In this document: positions 39,867 to 50,863 of the stretch, piece by piece
How the letters are laid out: the number at the start of each line of letters is the position of its first letter
Numbering within the stretch: the first letter of the stretch is position 1
Assembly: GCA_030248135.1 (NCBI GenBank)
Contig: JASANC010002604.1
Coordinates: 1 to 64,000 of the forward strand
From: Theristus sp. LFF4_11
Taxonomy: Eukaryota > Nematoda > Chromadorea > Monhysterida > Xyalidae
Reading direction: 5' to 3'
DNA: 64,000 nucleotides
Made by a program: the position numbers and the translations under genes
Notes under the pieces: generated by a model
Database searches by the model: none
Told to the model about the DNA's origin: nothing
Seen by the model: the letters and a program-made list of their open reading frames with translations, nothing else

Positions 39867-41877
39867 ATGCAAACTATGCTGGACTCAGTTTACTTGGATC
39901 ACAACGCGACGACTCAAATTGCTGATGAAGTGAAATGTAAAATAGTCGAAGCTCTGGATATTTGGGCAAATCCATCCAGCTCTGGCGACGCAGGTGAATA
40001 TGAATACCGAAAGAAGTTTGAAAAGACTTAAATCAAATTGGTTGATTTTTTCCAAAACTATACTTGTAGGAAAAGCTGCGAAGGCTACTATTGAAATGGC
40101 ACGAGAGCAAGTTGGCGCGCTGGTGAAAGCAACAACAACGGGTGTGTTATAACTGAATTTTGCGAAGTTCGTCACAACGAGTTTAAAACTTTCAGACGTT
40201 ATTTTCACTTCTGGTGGTACCGAAGCAAACAACTGGATTATAAAATCGTCCGTGTGTAAGTTCGTCAATGATGGAAGAAATCAAAACCGGCAGTCGTCAC
40301 GTCCACATATTGTGACAAGCGAAATCGAGCACCCATCGATACTTTTGCCTTTGCAACACTTGAAGGAAACGTTTCAGTGCGGTTGGTGAACTGGTATCAA
40401 AGTTTTCATTTCATTGCATACTCTATCTCAATTTCATTCACCTCATTCACCGTTATCTTCAGATGTCACTTTTGTGCCGGTTGACCGCGTGACGGGCGCC
40501 GTCGTTCCAGCCGCGGTGGTTGATGCAATCCGACCTGAGACCTGTCTGGTCACCATCATGACAGCCAACAACGAGACAGGAGTGATTCAAGTTGGTTTGG
40601 TTTCGTGCGTTATTAAGCGTAACAGTCGTGGACAGGTCTGCCTGGTGTCCATCGCACTGAAGAGCCAGGGGACACTGTGGTCTGCGTCCTCTTGGCTGAA
40701 CCGCAAACAGCGACGTTCATGTATTTTAATCCTTCGTTTGTTAAATTTCATCGCCTGCGTCCGGTCTGGCATTGAAAACAACTCTCAAACTTTTTAGCCG
40801 GTTCGCCAAGTCGCTCGCGCTGTCAAGCGATTACACCCTGATGTTATATTTCACACTGACGCCGCTCAAATACTTGGCAAAATGTCAATTGATATAAATG
40901 AGCTGGAAGTTGATTACTTAACCGTCGTTGGCCACAAGGTTTGTTGCCGTAAAGTTTTCTGTCAATTGGAAAGAAGAGAGAATAAAGAGAAAAAAGAACC
41001 TTGTGAGTGGTGTTTGAAAATTGAAACCGTGAATAAAAATAATGTGGTATTTATCGAAAAAATGAATTTGCATGTAGTTCCACGGTCCTCGAATCGGTGC
41101 GTTGATTTCCACGGGCAATCGCATTACTGAACTTCAGCCACTGTTTTTTGGCGGCGGACAAGAACGAAATTTACGCCCAGGGTACTTAATCGGAACCTTA
41201 ACCTTCACTTGAGTCAACTGATTTTCAATCGAAAATCGCTGCTTTTACAGAACAGAGAACACACCAATGATCGCTGGTTTGGGAGCAGCTGCTCAGCTGA
41301 TCACTGAAAAGGGAACTTCAACAGAAAACCGACTCAGAGAGTTGAGGGACTATTTCGAAGCGCAATTGAAAGTAAGCTCACGACGCTAAGGACGAGACAG
41401 GACGTTGAAACATTACAGCTCTGTTCATAAAGCTTGAGAACTTCCTAGTTTGCATTCAGGAACATTTCAATCACGACCACATTCGCATTCATTTCGAAAA
41501 ATCCGACCGCCTTCCAAACACATCAAACATTGCCTTTCCACGCCTCACGTGCAGCTCGACAGAGTTTCTGAAAGATTGCCAGGCAGTGTTCTGCGCCTCA
41601 ACGGGTGCTGCTTGTCATTCCGGAATGAGGTTTCACGATCTCGGATAATTTAGATGTTTTTGCCTGTTGTTGGCAAATGTTTTGAATAAAAAAGGTCCAT
41701 TCTGCTGTTTGCCAAACGTAAAACAGCTTCAGCGCATCTCCAATTCTTCTAAAACATGGAATTTCGGAAGATTTGGCGTCAAAGTCGATTCGGTTCAGCG
41801 CCGGAAAAGGAACGACAACCCAACAATTGGATCGAGTGATTGAATATTTGTGTAAAACAGTGGGAAACAGTTCGTGA
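39867..41877 (+). CDS. SCLY: Selenocysteine lyase / NifS-like cysteine desulfurase
   Basis: This is a PLP enzyme that removes selenium or sulfur from (seleno)cysteine, giving alanine. Exons: 39867-39993, 40070-40141, 40196-40381, 40463-40590, 40798-40938, 41078-41181, 41251-41371, 41460-41629 and 41727-41877, all in phase. Landmarks appear in family order: [76 protein letters not shown], the PLP-lysine context [26 protein letters not shown], and a catalytic-loop Cys in STGAACHSG. The pairing of the SCLY-like HSD/HSG loop with the SEIEHPSI motif favours SCLY over mitochondrial NFS1, and no transit peptide is seen. A second in-frame Met at 39876 is an alternative start. It seems intact. Confidence 0.93.
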
Positions 41878-42210
41878 TGAATGTGCGGTTTTTTGTGTTT
41901 TCGAATCTCTTTGTGATCGTTCTCTCAAGATATGGATTTAGTTTTTCGAGAAAGAATTCAGAAACTTTAGCTTACGCAGCATGGAAAGTTGACAGAAAGA
42001 TATAGAAACAAATTAAAAACGAAATTTTGCGAAACTGCCGGAAATATTCTTCATTGTTACGGAGTTATTGTGCAATCGTTCGCAAGCACTCGCATTGAAA
42101 TGTTCAATAGAAACACACACGCACGCCCACGCACACACAGAGCCACAGACTAGCTCTTGCTCCACTTCACAAGTTTCAAATAAAAAAAACAACTCCAACA
42201 GCACAACAAA

Positions 42211-43061
42211 ATGCGCTTCATGGCAGCGTACCTGCTGTTGAAGTTGGGTGGCAACGACAATCCAACAGGCGACGACATTCGCGACGTTCTGGCGTCGACC
42301 GGCATTGAGTGTGACATGGACAACGCTGAAAGGATCGTGCAAATGCTGCGTGACAAGATTGTGCATCAGTTGGCGCACGAACGTGCGTGCGGTCAAGAGT
42401 AACGGTCGATGATGCTGTTGGCAATGTGCGACATGCCGTCGTGTTCACCGCATAAAGTACCATCTCATTTTGTATCATCATTTTTAGGTGCAGAAACAAT
42501 CAGGTTCAATCAACCACAGACTCGTTTGAGCAAGAAGAAAATTCATAAGTTGATTACTTGCCCAATAACGTCGGAGAAAATACTAAAGCCGCTCATTTTT
42601 TGCCATTTTTTCTGATTTTCCAACTCTGAAACTGATTGCACTCTCAACTTGTGCGACAAATGACACGGAACTTTGCGCAGAGTGGAAGCCTGTTCTGTTT
42701 AGTTTACGAACACACGATGGTTGAAATGGACCTTTCGCTTTTTTGTAATTGGTACTACAAATTTGATCCACAGTTTTTTATTGAACAGCAATTCTTTTGC
42801 AGGCAACCGAATACTTGTCAACATAAATCACAACGCCCACCGCAGACTTACTCCGGTCTGTTTACTAGTTTTTATATTTGATTCAGGTCTTTCGTTCTGT
42901 CCGGTAACTGTCCTCCAAAATCCTTTCAAAAAACTTGCGTTGCTCAGGAATCGAAATCCCCGGAGTCCGTCCAGTTCGATGACACTGCACACAAACGCGC
43001 GTCAGTTTCGGACACCGATGACAACAACAGCGCGCCTGAACTCTTTGATTTGTTCGGTTAA
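42211..43061 (+). CDS. RPLP2: 60S acidic ribosomal protein P2-like, spliced
   Basis: P2 forms the ribosomal stalk with P1 and P0 and recruits translation GTPases. The 42211 exon begins MRFMAAYLLLKLGGNDNPTG and continues DDIRDVLASTGIECDMDNAE, matching the P2 dimerisation domain. Read straight through it stops at 42402 without the acidic tail. About 500 nt downstream, after acceptor CTTGCGTTGCTCAG (about 42947), a frame reads SVSDTDDNNSAPELFDLFG and stops at 43061, resembling the family's acidic C-terminal peptide. An intron from about 42378-42396 to 42947 is inferred. The donor is uncertain (GTGCGT or GTCAAG), and the typical Ala-rich hinge is poorly represented. Divergence is high for a ribosomal protein, so a paralogue or decaying copy is possible. 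Confidence 0.7.
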
Positions 43062-44000
43062 GCAGTGAAAATGAAGAAATTCAACAAATCCAAACTCAAA
43101 AAATTGTAGCAGTTTGATACTGTCATATCATTCATTATCATATTATCGACTTATCAAAATTTTTATTCAACCAACCTACAATCAAAATTTTTATTTCACC
43201 AACCTACAAAACCACCAACCAACGAGTGAAATGGTTTGAAACATGATAAATTTCTCCGAATTTAACTTTCCGAAATATTTTTGAGACAGACAAAAAGTCT
43301 GATTTCTTTTTCAAACAGTCATGATTTCTTTTTCAAACTCCTTTCCAACGTTGATACTTTTGTATTCTATTACGCCACAAATTGGGTGAAGTTCACACGT
43401 CTCCACAAAAAACACAAACAAAAAAACAACGCAAAAATAAAATGAAATAAAACACACAAAACAAACTCAACAGGACTAAAAGCACAACACCATACAAAAG
43501 CAAAATTTTTTTCAAGCACAATGAATGTGGTTCAGAGAATCAATAATTTAATCGAAGTTGCTTTTAAAAACTTCGTAAATCACAAGAATTCGACACTGGT
43601 AAAAGTCATGTCACAAAATGCAGATCAGTAGCAAAGGTGCACACACATTTCACTGTATGCAGGCACTCGAGGGAGATTTGCAATAAAAACTAAAAGTTAA
43701 TCCTTTTCATCAAAAATTATTTGCGGACCGAGCAGAAAGTTGAATCAGTACCCCCCAAATTCCCAATACCGAAGAAATCAAGGTTTTTTTGCAAAGCTCA
43801 CACCACTGAATGTCAGCACACAAGAAAAAGCACAAAAAAATCGGAGCATACCAGTTTTGCAAGAATCATGAATGCATTTTGGTACAAAATCACAATTTAC
43901 ACGTTTTTTTTCTGTCACACACGAGAAAACAGCGGAGAGAGGGAGATTTAGCGGTTTAAACAGTAGGGCGTGGTGAGCGAGTTTTCAGTTGTGACAGCGA
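43062..44000. other. Intergenic, nothing assigned
   Basis: AT-rich. A short CCAACCTACAA(T/A)C word is repeated near 43170-43215. No exon support. Confidence 0.5.
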
Positions 44001-47000
44001 TTACCACAACGAGTAGTCCATGCCGCCGTCCTCATCACGGAACACACGAAAGTACGCCAATATTGTGCTGAAGTTGATTATGTTCGCGAGAAACGTCAGC
44101 ATGCACGCGCCCCAGTGAATCTGCAACGCGACAAGAAAAACAGCCGTCATCGAATGATCAACGTGGTTTCCATTGCAGTTTCCAATATTTTTTCGTTGTT
44201 AAGCCTTTGACAAATTTGACAAACTTTCAAGCTAAATTTTGAATGTCGGCTTTTCTCCGATTCCGAGCAATAAACGATTATTTTTTAGGCCAATGAAGCG
44301 GTTCAATTACTTGCAACAGTTTTCAGTCGTGGAAACACGACACTGTGTGAGCCCTTTCACAAAAAGAAGGGAACGTGAAAATCAGATTTCAGCAGTCAGC
44401 TTATCATTAGTCACGGATGATTTATGATGAGACGTTAAAACGAGAAAGAGAGGAGGTTAATGAGATTGATATTGTGTTTGATGAGTGTGAGATCCGGTTG
44501 AAAATTGTTTTGTGATTATGAAGGTAATAAACAAACACAGAATAAAACGTGCAAAAAATAACGAAGAGTACAAATCAGAAAAAACAATTAACGAACCAAT
44601 CATGCAGAAAAACAAAACAAAAAAATAATAAAATAATAAAAAACGATGTTCGAAACATACCGAGACATGTTTGTTCACTAAATGAGTTCAAAGCAGGCTC
44701 AACGAAACGTTCAAATTCAACACACACACACACACCTAGGGTTAGGGAAAAAAATCCGGATTTTTTTTTTAAATTAAAAAAAAATTTAAAAAAAAAAAAT
44801 TTTTTACAAGTTAGGTTTGTTCGAAGCGTCTCGTCGAGCTGAGTTCATCTAGACTATTTTCAGAACGATCCGGAAAACTATAAGAGCGAAAATCGTGTTT
44901 TATTGAAATTATGTCCATTTCATAGAGGGAAAGTTGCATTTTCAACAGTAAAACAGGACAATTTTCGACGTGTACTTGAATATTGAACCGTTCTTAGTTG
45001 TTCCTCTTTAGAAAATTACCAAAATTTGACTGTGTTCAAAAATTCCTGTTTGCTGTAGCTAAGTCGGCAACCCCTGTCGACCCGGTCGCCCCCCCCCAAG
45101 ACACTTACTTTCAGGTTCAACCAGCTATGCTATCTGCCACATGGCGAGAGCCCACTCTTCAAATCATCGTATCGAAAACACGTACCATCTGGGTTTTTTT
45201 GCAGAAAAACGTCGGTTTTTTTGCAGAAATTTTGGACCGTTTGCAGAAATTTTTTAGTAGATTTCTGCAAATTGCAGAAACAGATTTGCATACAAACTTT
45301 GGTTCTGCAATATTCATTTTGTGCTCAGCGCTTAACTGAGGTTTCACGCCATCATGGAAGAAATTTCAAATAGTTTTTTTGTCAAAAACAGCTGTTTCGG
45401 CGGTTGCTGTAGCGCAATGATTGGCGTTTTGTTTTGCCTTCGTGAAGAAAATCGGAGTATTTCAAATTCGAAAAATAAAACAGAAATTCAATTATTATTA
45501 TTGTTTGTTGATCATTATTGATTCAATTATTGTTTGCTGTTAGGCTTTCTGTTTGGAATTAGAATGAAGTGATCCATCATCCACACAACAGAAGATACAA
45601 AAATAAGACATTGGCGGAGGTACGGTGCGCAAGTTTGTCGTCGAGCTTGTCGAGAATCTCAGCAATCAATTCGAAGACACGCACAACGTTCTCAAGGCTG
45701 CCAAAATATTCTGCCGTCTAAGATAGATGGATCTGAACAGCTGCTGGTGTACGGAAATGCCGATCTGCTGTATCTGCACCAGTTTTATTCATCAATTTTG
45801 CCGGGCAAGGGCAGTATCGCTGATGAATGGAAACGATTCATCTGGGGATGAAAACAAAGAGGCGATACAAAATCAAACCGAACAAAGTGAACTGCACCTT
45901 TGAGAACGTCGAACCGACCGAAGCCATCGCTTTGATTGCGGAATTTGAGCTGTGAGGGTTTTCAATTGATATTGTGTTGTTCATAGTTGTTCCAGAGCCG
46001 AGGGCTTGGGGGGGCCGATATAGATAGCTGGAGCAAATTTTCTAGATAGATAGATAGCTGGAAAATTTTGGGGGGGGCGCGGGGGGGGGCATGTGACTTT
46101 GGGGGGGGGGCCGGTCAAAATTTTGAAATTTGATAGATAGATAGCTAAAATGCTAAAAAGCTATAAAAACAGCAAAATAATGCTAAAAATACACTAAAAA
46201 TCAAGTATACACGCGTATTTTACCTAAAATTAGCGAAATTTTCAATAATTACGAGCAAAAATGGTCAATTTTGGCAAAAAAATTGACTCATTTTATGTCT
46301 TCGAAGACAAAAATTTTCAGATAGATAGTTGGCTGAGAAAATTTTTTTGATAGATAATAGCTGAGCCGAAAAAACCTGTCTGATAGAGATAGATTCGAAA
46401 ATTTTTTGGGGGGGGCCGGCCCCCCCAGGCCCCCCCCTAGAACAACTATGGTGTTGTTGTTAGGTTGAATGATTTGAAACGAATGATTGGTGATTTGTTC
46501 GGTTTGGCAATCTGGTTTGGTTTTTTCTGAATTTTTGAAAAATTTGCGGTAAGACGATGCAATTGGCAATTGCAATTCTGAGCATCGTTAAGAAATGATG
46601 CTCAGAACGAAAAAAATGACATTAAACAAGCACAAAAACCATTTTCGTCATGTTTTTTGAAATTTGCAGAAACCAAATTTTATTTATATATATATACATA
46701 TATATATTTGAAGCACGCCCCCCACCGATTCCGGAAACCCGAAGGTACAAACTCCGGTGGGATTGGGGAACGGACGGCTCACCATCCCGTGGGACCAATA
46801 CCCTCGCCACGTGAGGGGGACAGCCTCTAAGCCCCGCTCTGTCCTGGGGGCACCAGTGATCTTAGCCCGATTTCGGTTTCGGTGGCCTGCGGTCGCTATA
46901 TCCCCGCAGGGCAGCGAATCCGAAAGCTTTAGTTGAAAGCGAGTGTAGTTATTAGAGTAGAGAGCTACACTGGCGGCAGTTTGTCATCCTCCGTGGGGGA

Positions 47001-48885
47001 TCGAACCCGTCACCTCCTGAGTTGAAGGCGAACGTGCTAACCACCGGGCCACGGAGGCGACTATTTGCAGAAATTTTTTACGAAATTTCTGCAAATTGCA
47101 GAACCGACTTTTTGAAAAAAAAACCTAGCGTACCATGATTTCGCGATCACGTTGCGGGCAACTGACAGACGCAAGTTTAACACGTTAGTTTAGCTCAGCA
47201 CGCAAGTTTTAACATGTGGCCATGTTATCGGGTATCTGAAAAACGGTCGTGTGATGTGGTATTAACCAACATCCCCGCTCCAATTGTTTAACAATATATC
47301 GCACAACTCCATTGTAGACCTGTAACGTACGCCAATCAACAAGATATCATGTTCATCTCATGGCCTACCGACTGAAAAAACATGTTCTAAGTTGCAAGAA
47401 AACGATTTCTGAAACGATATTTCAATTCAGTTAAGTCATTTCAACGCTAAAAATTGACTCTAGGAGTCATCCAAATCGAAAAACATGGAGTACGTCGGTC
47501 AAAATGACCAAATAATGACATGTACCTAAGCACACAAAGAAGTTGGGAAGAAAATTTGGTTTGAACTTTCAAAAAATTATGCCATAAATCGAATTTTCAG
47601 AGCAAAGTAGAAGAAAAATTTTTCAAAATTTTTTTTTTAAGTTTGAAAAAAAAATCCAAATTTAAAAAAAAAAACAAAAAAAAATAAAAAAAAATTTTTT
47701 TTTCAAAGCCCCTAACCCTACACACACCGATTGTCGTTGTCATGCTTGTGCGAAACCTTACGCGAGTGCATCATGCCGACATGCCGTTGTTAAACAATCA
47801 GCTGCTCGCACATGCGTCAACCAATCAGCTAACACCGTTCAAATATGAGTTTACAAAATGAGTATAAACTACCTAGAACAGATTGCTGGCCCAGTCGTCG
47901 TCGTGTCGATGTACGTAAAAATAGCCTGCGATCACGCAGAACACGACAATATTGGCGATGCAGACGAACGCACACGCAAGCACCTCGATCTAGAAACGAA
48001 AGGGAAACGTGCAACGGTGCAAACGAGAACAATTGCAAAACACAACACTGAACACTGTCAATCAGTAGGCCACACGCTTATGTACAACTCTCAAGCTCTG
48101 AATGACGCAGTTTGCGGACCCTTTTCAGGGCTAAACTGCTTCCAGGCCAGTTGTTTTTAAAGAAAAAAATGCGAAACTAAAACGTGCAACAAACAACAAA
48201 ACAGTAACGACAGAAAGAAACCAAAGTCAAACCAACAAACCAAACAGAAAATAAAACAAAATTCCAATGTTATTCCATTTGTGGCAGCTAGTTACTCCGT
48301 TAGCTTTTGTTAGTTGAAGTGAACTCATTTCATTGTTGGTCTCGAGTTCACTTAAAAACCTAGAAAAAGCAAAAAAAAAACGCTGCAAAACAGCGCACCA
48401 CGGTTGCGGCAGCGAGCACCACGGGCAGCGCAAAGGCGGAGACGACGATGCCGGTGGTGGCGAACAACGCAAACTCAACGTGCACACTGCTGCTGGACAT
48501 GTCTTCCTGGTATTTCGTGGCGATCAGCAACGGAATCGGAGACAGAACGTAGAAGATCAACACGAACAAAGGCCACCAGACGCTGCAACAGAGCGCATAG
48601 TTCATATCAGTCACTCGGCGCACATGCTGGTTCCAACAACGCGATCATGAGTGGCTGCGAAACGTTCGTGTTTACACGTTTTGGCAAAAAATGGGAATGA
48701 GAGAGCTGATCAAATAACACATTCAGTTCGATTTGCCTCGCTTGAGTGGGGTGTCATGTTATATGAATGAAATGAGATGTAAAAAACACAAAAACAAATC
48801 TGTACAAACCCGAACGGTTGTAACGCACAGCCGAGCACCAGAAACGTCAGGCCAACACAACCGGCAAACGCCAACGCGATCAGTG
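44001..48885 (-). CDS. LEPROT: LEPROT/VPS55 membrane protein with two alternative last exons
   Basis: The VPS55/LEPROT family are four-helix membrane proteins of endosome-to-vacuole sorting and receptor surface control. Exons on minus: 48885-48810 ([20 protein letters not shown], then ALQPFG) and 48582-48399 ([20 protein letters not shown], then [20 protein letters not shown]). Two separate terminal exons, both phase 0, follow: 47989-47873 ([20 protein letters not shown], ending WASNLF) and 44120-44001 ([20 protein letters not shown], ending GMDYSLW). Each supplies the fourth helix and a short acidic tail like the family's usual GDDFSWEQW. Alternative splicing or polyadenylation between them is inferred. 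The expected short first exon (a few codons after ATG) was not found; it should lie above 48886. The intron between the two last exons carries a 3-kb transposon nest. Confidence 0.87.
45612..45955 (+). pseudogene. Gene fragment carried by element A
   Basis: Coding-like segments read [20 protein letters not shown], then [20 protein letters not shown], then [20 protein letters not shown] ending EFEL and a stop. Frames shift between segments, so as it stands it is not one protein. The same sequence in element A copy 2 (about 60430-60840, minus) keeps the amino acids and has about 50 nt more between the second and third segments. It resembles exons of a host gene copied into a transposon. The family was not recognised. 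Confidence 0.5.
45982..46450. mobile_element. hAT-like element C, copy 1, nested in A
   Basis: The ends are CATAGTTGTTCCAGAG and CTAGAACAACTATG, with the 8-bp duplication GTGTTGTT (45974-45981, 46451-46458). The empty site is visible in element A copy 2. The interior has G-runs and GATAGATAGATAGCT tracts. Non-coding. Confidence 0.92.
46682..47060 (-). mobile_element. tRNA-derived SINE inside element A
   Basis: Minus-strand head at 47058-46988 resembles a tRNA: acceptor GCCTCCG/CGGAGG, A box TGGCCCGGTGGTTAGC and B box GGTTCGATCCC. The body contains CCGGAAACCCGAAGGT (plus), and the tail is a (TA)n tract. Comparison with element A copy 2 shows the sequence to be an insertion, with TATTTG repeated at its edges. 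Confidence 0.8.
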
Positions 48886-49437
48886 CTGCAAAAACGGATG
48901 TGCAACATTGAAGTGATAACTACGAGTGGCGGTGCAAAGTAAAATTTCAGAAGTCAGTCGTCAGTGATTGTAATTCAGCAACGAATGACGTGTATTCGTT
49001 AATACAACACAATCTGCTATCACAACATTGACAGATTGAATGCACGATGGTTAATCGGCGAAATGGCAGACCCGGCCAGACGTCAAAAACAACAAAATAC
49101 AGAATGGAAACGACAACGCTGAAACAAAGGCAAACCTTTAATTCCTGCCATTCTGAATGGCGACACCTGATTGATCCTTGACCACAACGACAAGTCAACG
49201 TCAACAAGTCGACGACGTCAAGTGTTACAAAAGCCAATGAGAAAGGACGACTTGAGAAAGGACGACTTCACTTTACCCAACGGTACGCGCCGAACGGGAG
49301 AACGACGACGAAGCCGACTGAGGAGCAGGAGAATATTGCTTGGTTGACAGGTTGAGTGGTCTTGGCTTTGTGGCTAGTTTGCTCGCTGTTGAGCTTTACA
49401 CAGTACCGAAGACGAGGGGGGGTGGGGGGGGTACACC

Positions 49438-50726
49438 TAGGGTTAGGGGAAAAAAAATCCGGATTTTTTTTTAAATTAAAAAAAAAAAATTTTTAATTTT
49501 TTTTATTTTTTTTTATTTGTTCGCGCGCCGGTTCCGGAAACCCTAAGGTACCAAACTCCGGCGGAAATGGGCAATAATGCCCCGAGCCCACAATTTACCC
49601 TCGGCTCTGGAGGGAGCAGACAATTAGATCTTGTTGGTCACTTTAGTTTCTCCATTATGTGTCTTGTCCACAGCGAGGTTCGAACTTTCCACATACAGAA
49701 CGGTAGGCGAAAGCCCTACACCTGCGCTACAGACGCGACAATTTTTTTTTAATTTTTTTACAAGTTAGGTTTGTTCGAAGCGTCTCGTCGAGCTGAGTTC
49801 ATCTAGACTATTTTCAGAACGATCCGGACAACTATAAGAGCGAAAATCGTGTTTTATTGAAATTATGTCCATTTCATAGAGGGAAAGTTGCATTTTCAAC
49901 AGTAAAACAGGACAATTTTCGACGTGTACTTGAATATTGAACCGTTCTTAGTTGTTCCTCTTTAGAAAATTACCAAAATTTGACTGTGTTCAAAAATTCC
50001 TGTTTGCTGTAGCTAAGTCGGCAACCCCTGTCGACCCGGTCGCCCCCCCCCCCCAAGACACTTACTTTCAGGTTCAACCAGCTATGCTATCTGCCACATG
50101 GCGAGAGCCCACTCTTTAAATCATCGTATCGAAAACACGTACCATGATTTCGCGATCACGTTGCGGGCAACTGACAGACGCAAGTTTAACACGTTAGTTT
50201 AGCTCAGCACGCAAGTTTTAACATGTGGCCATGTTATCGGGTATCTGAAAAACGGTCGTGTGATGTGGTATTAACCAACATCTCCGCTCCAATTGTTTAA
50301 CAATATATCGCACAACTCCATTGTAGACCTATAACATACGCCAATCAACAAAATATCATGTTCATCTCATGGCCTACCGACTGAAAAAACATGTTCTAAG
50401 TTGCAAGAAAACGATTTATGAAACGATATTTCAATTCAGTTAAGTCATTTCAACGCTAAAAATTGACTCTAGAAGTCATCCAAATCGAAAAACATGGAGT
50501 ACGTCGGTCAAAATGACAAATTAATGACATGTACCTAAGCACACAAAGAAGTTGGGAAGAAAATTTGGTTTGAACTTTCAAAAAATTATGCCATCGAATT
50601 TTCAGAGCAAAGTAGAAGAAAAATTTTTCAAATTTTTTTTTAAGTTTAAAAAAAAAATCCAAATTTTTTTTAAAAAAAAACGAAAAAAAAATAAAAAAAA
50701 ATTTTTTTTCAAAGCCCCTAACCCTA
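49438..50726. mobile_element. hAT-like element B, copy 2, nested in G
   Basis: TAGGGTTAGGGG and CCCCTAACCCTA ends with the 8-bp duplication GGTACACC (49430-49437, 50727-50734). The empty site exists at 53930 in another G copy (GGTACACCCCCC). It lacks element A, so it shows the undisturbed B core. Confidence 0.92.
49512..49745 (-). mobile_element. Second tRNA-derived SINE, inside element B copy 2
   Basis: The minus-strand head resembles a tRNA: TGTAGCGCAGGTGTAGGG (A box) and AAGTTCGAACCTC (B box). The body shares GGTTCCGGAAACCCTAAGGT (plus) with the SINE at 46.7 kb, so both belong to one family with different tRNA-like heads or strong divergence. It is absent from B copy 1. Confidence 0.7.
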
Positions 50727-50863
50727 GGTACACCCCCCAGAGCACCCGAGACCTCCGCGTGGGGGGGTGGGGGGGGGTCACGCGACAGACACCCACCCCC
50801 CAAAACCTGACACTGGACCATCCACACCCCCCCTCGAAATTTGCTAGACACCCCCCCCCCACC

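Larger units (their letters stand above)
45189..47128. mobile_element. hAT-like element A, copy 1, nested in B
   Basis: The ends are CTGGGTTTTTTTGCAG and AAAAAAAAACCTAG, with the 8-bp duplication CGTACCAT (45181-45188, 47129-47136). Subterminal repeats of TTTCTGCAAATTGCAGAAA occur at both ends. It contains element C at 45982-46450 and a SINE at about 46682-47060. Between 45612 and 45958 it carries coding-like sequence also present in copy 2. Confidence 0.9.
44737..47720. mobile_element. hAT-like element B, copy 1 (TAGGGTTAGGG ends), with nested insertions
   Basis: The ends are TAGGGTTAGGG and CCCTAACCCTA, flanked by the 8-bp duplication CACACACC (44729-44736, 47721-47728). Eight bp is diagnostic of hAT-type insertion. 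The core is almost identical to copy 2 (49438-50726) from ACAAGTTAGGTTTGTTCGAA onward, but is split at 45188/47129 by element A. No transposase frame. Confidence 0.88.

Noticed and set aside
44737..44749. Interstitial telomere repeat
   Set aside because: TAGGGTTAGGG is the terminal repeat of element B, shown by 8-bp duplications at two copies.
46988..47058. Functional tRNA gene on minus
   Set aside because: It has A and B boxes, but the anticodon loop does not fold correctly, and it is joined to a SINE body.
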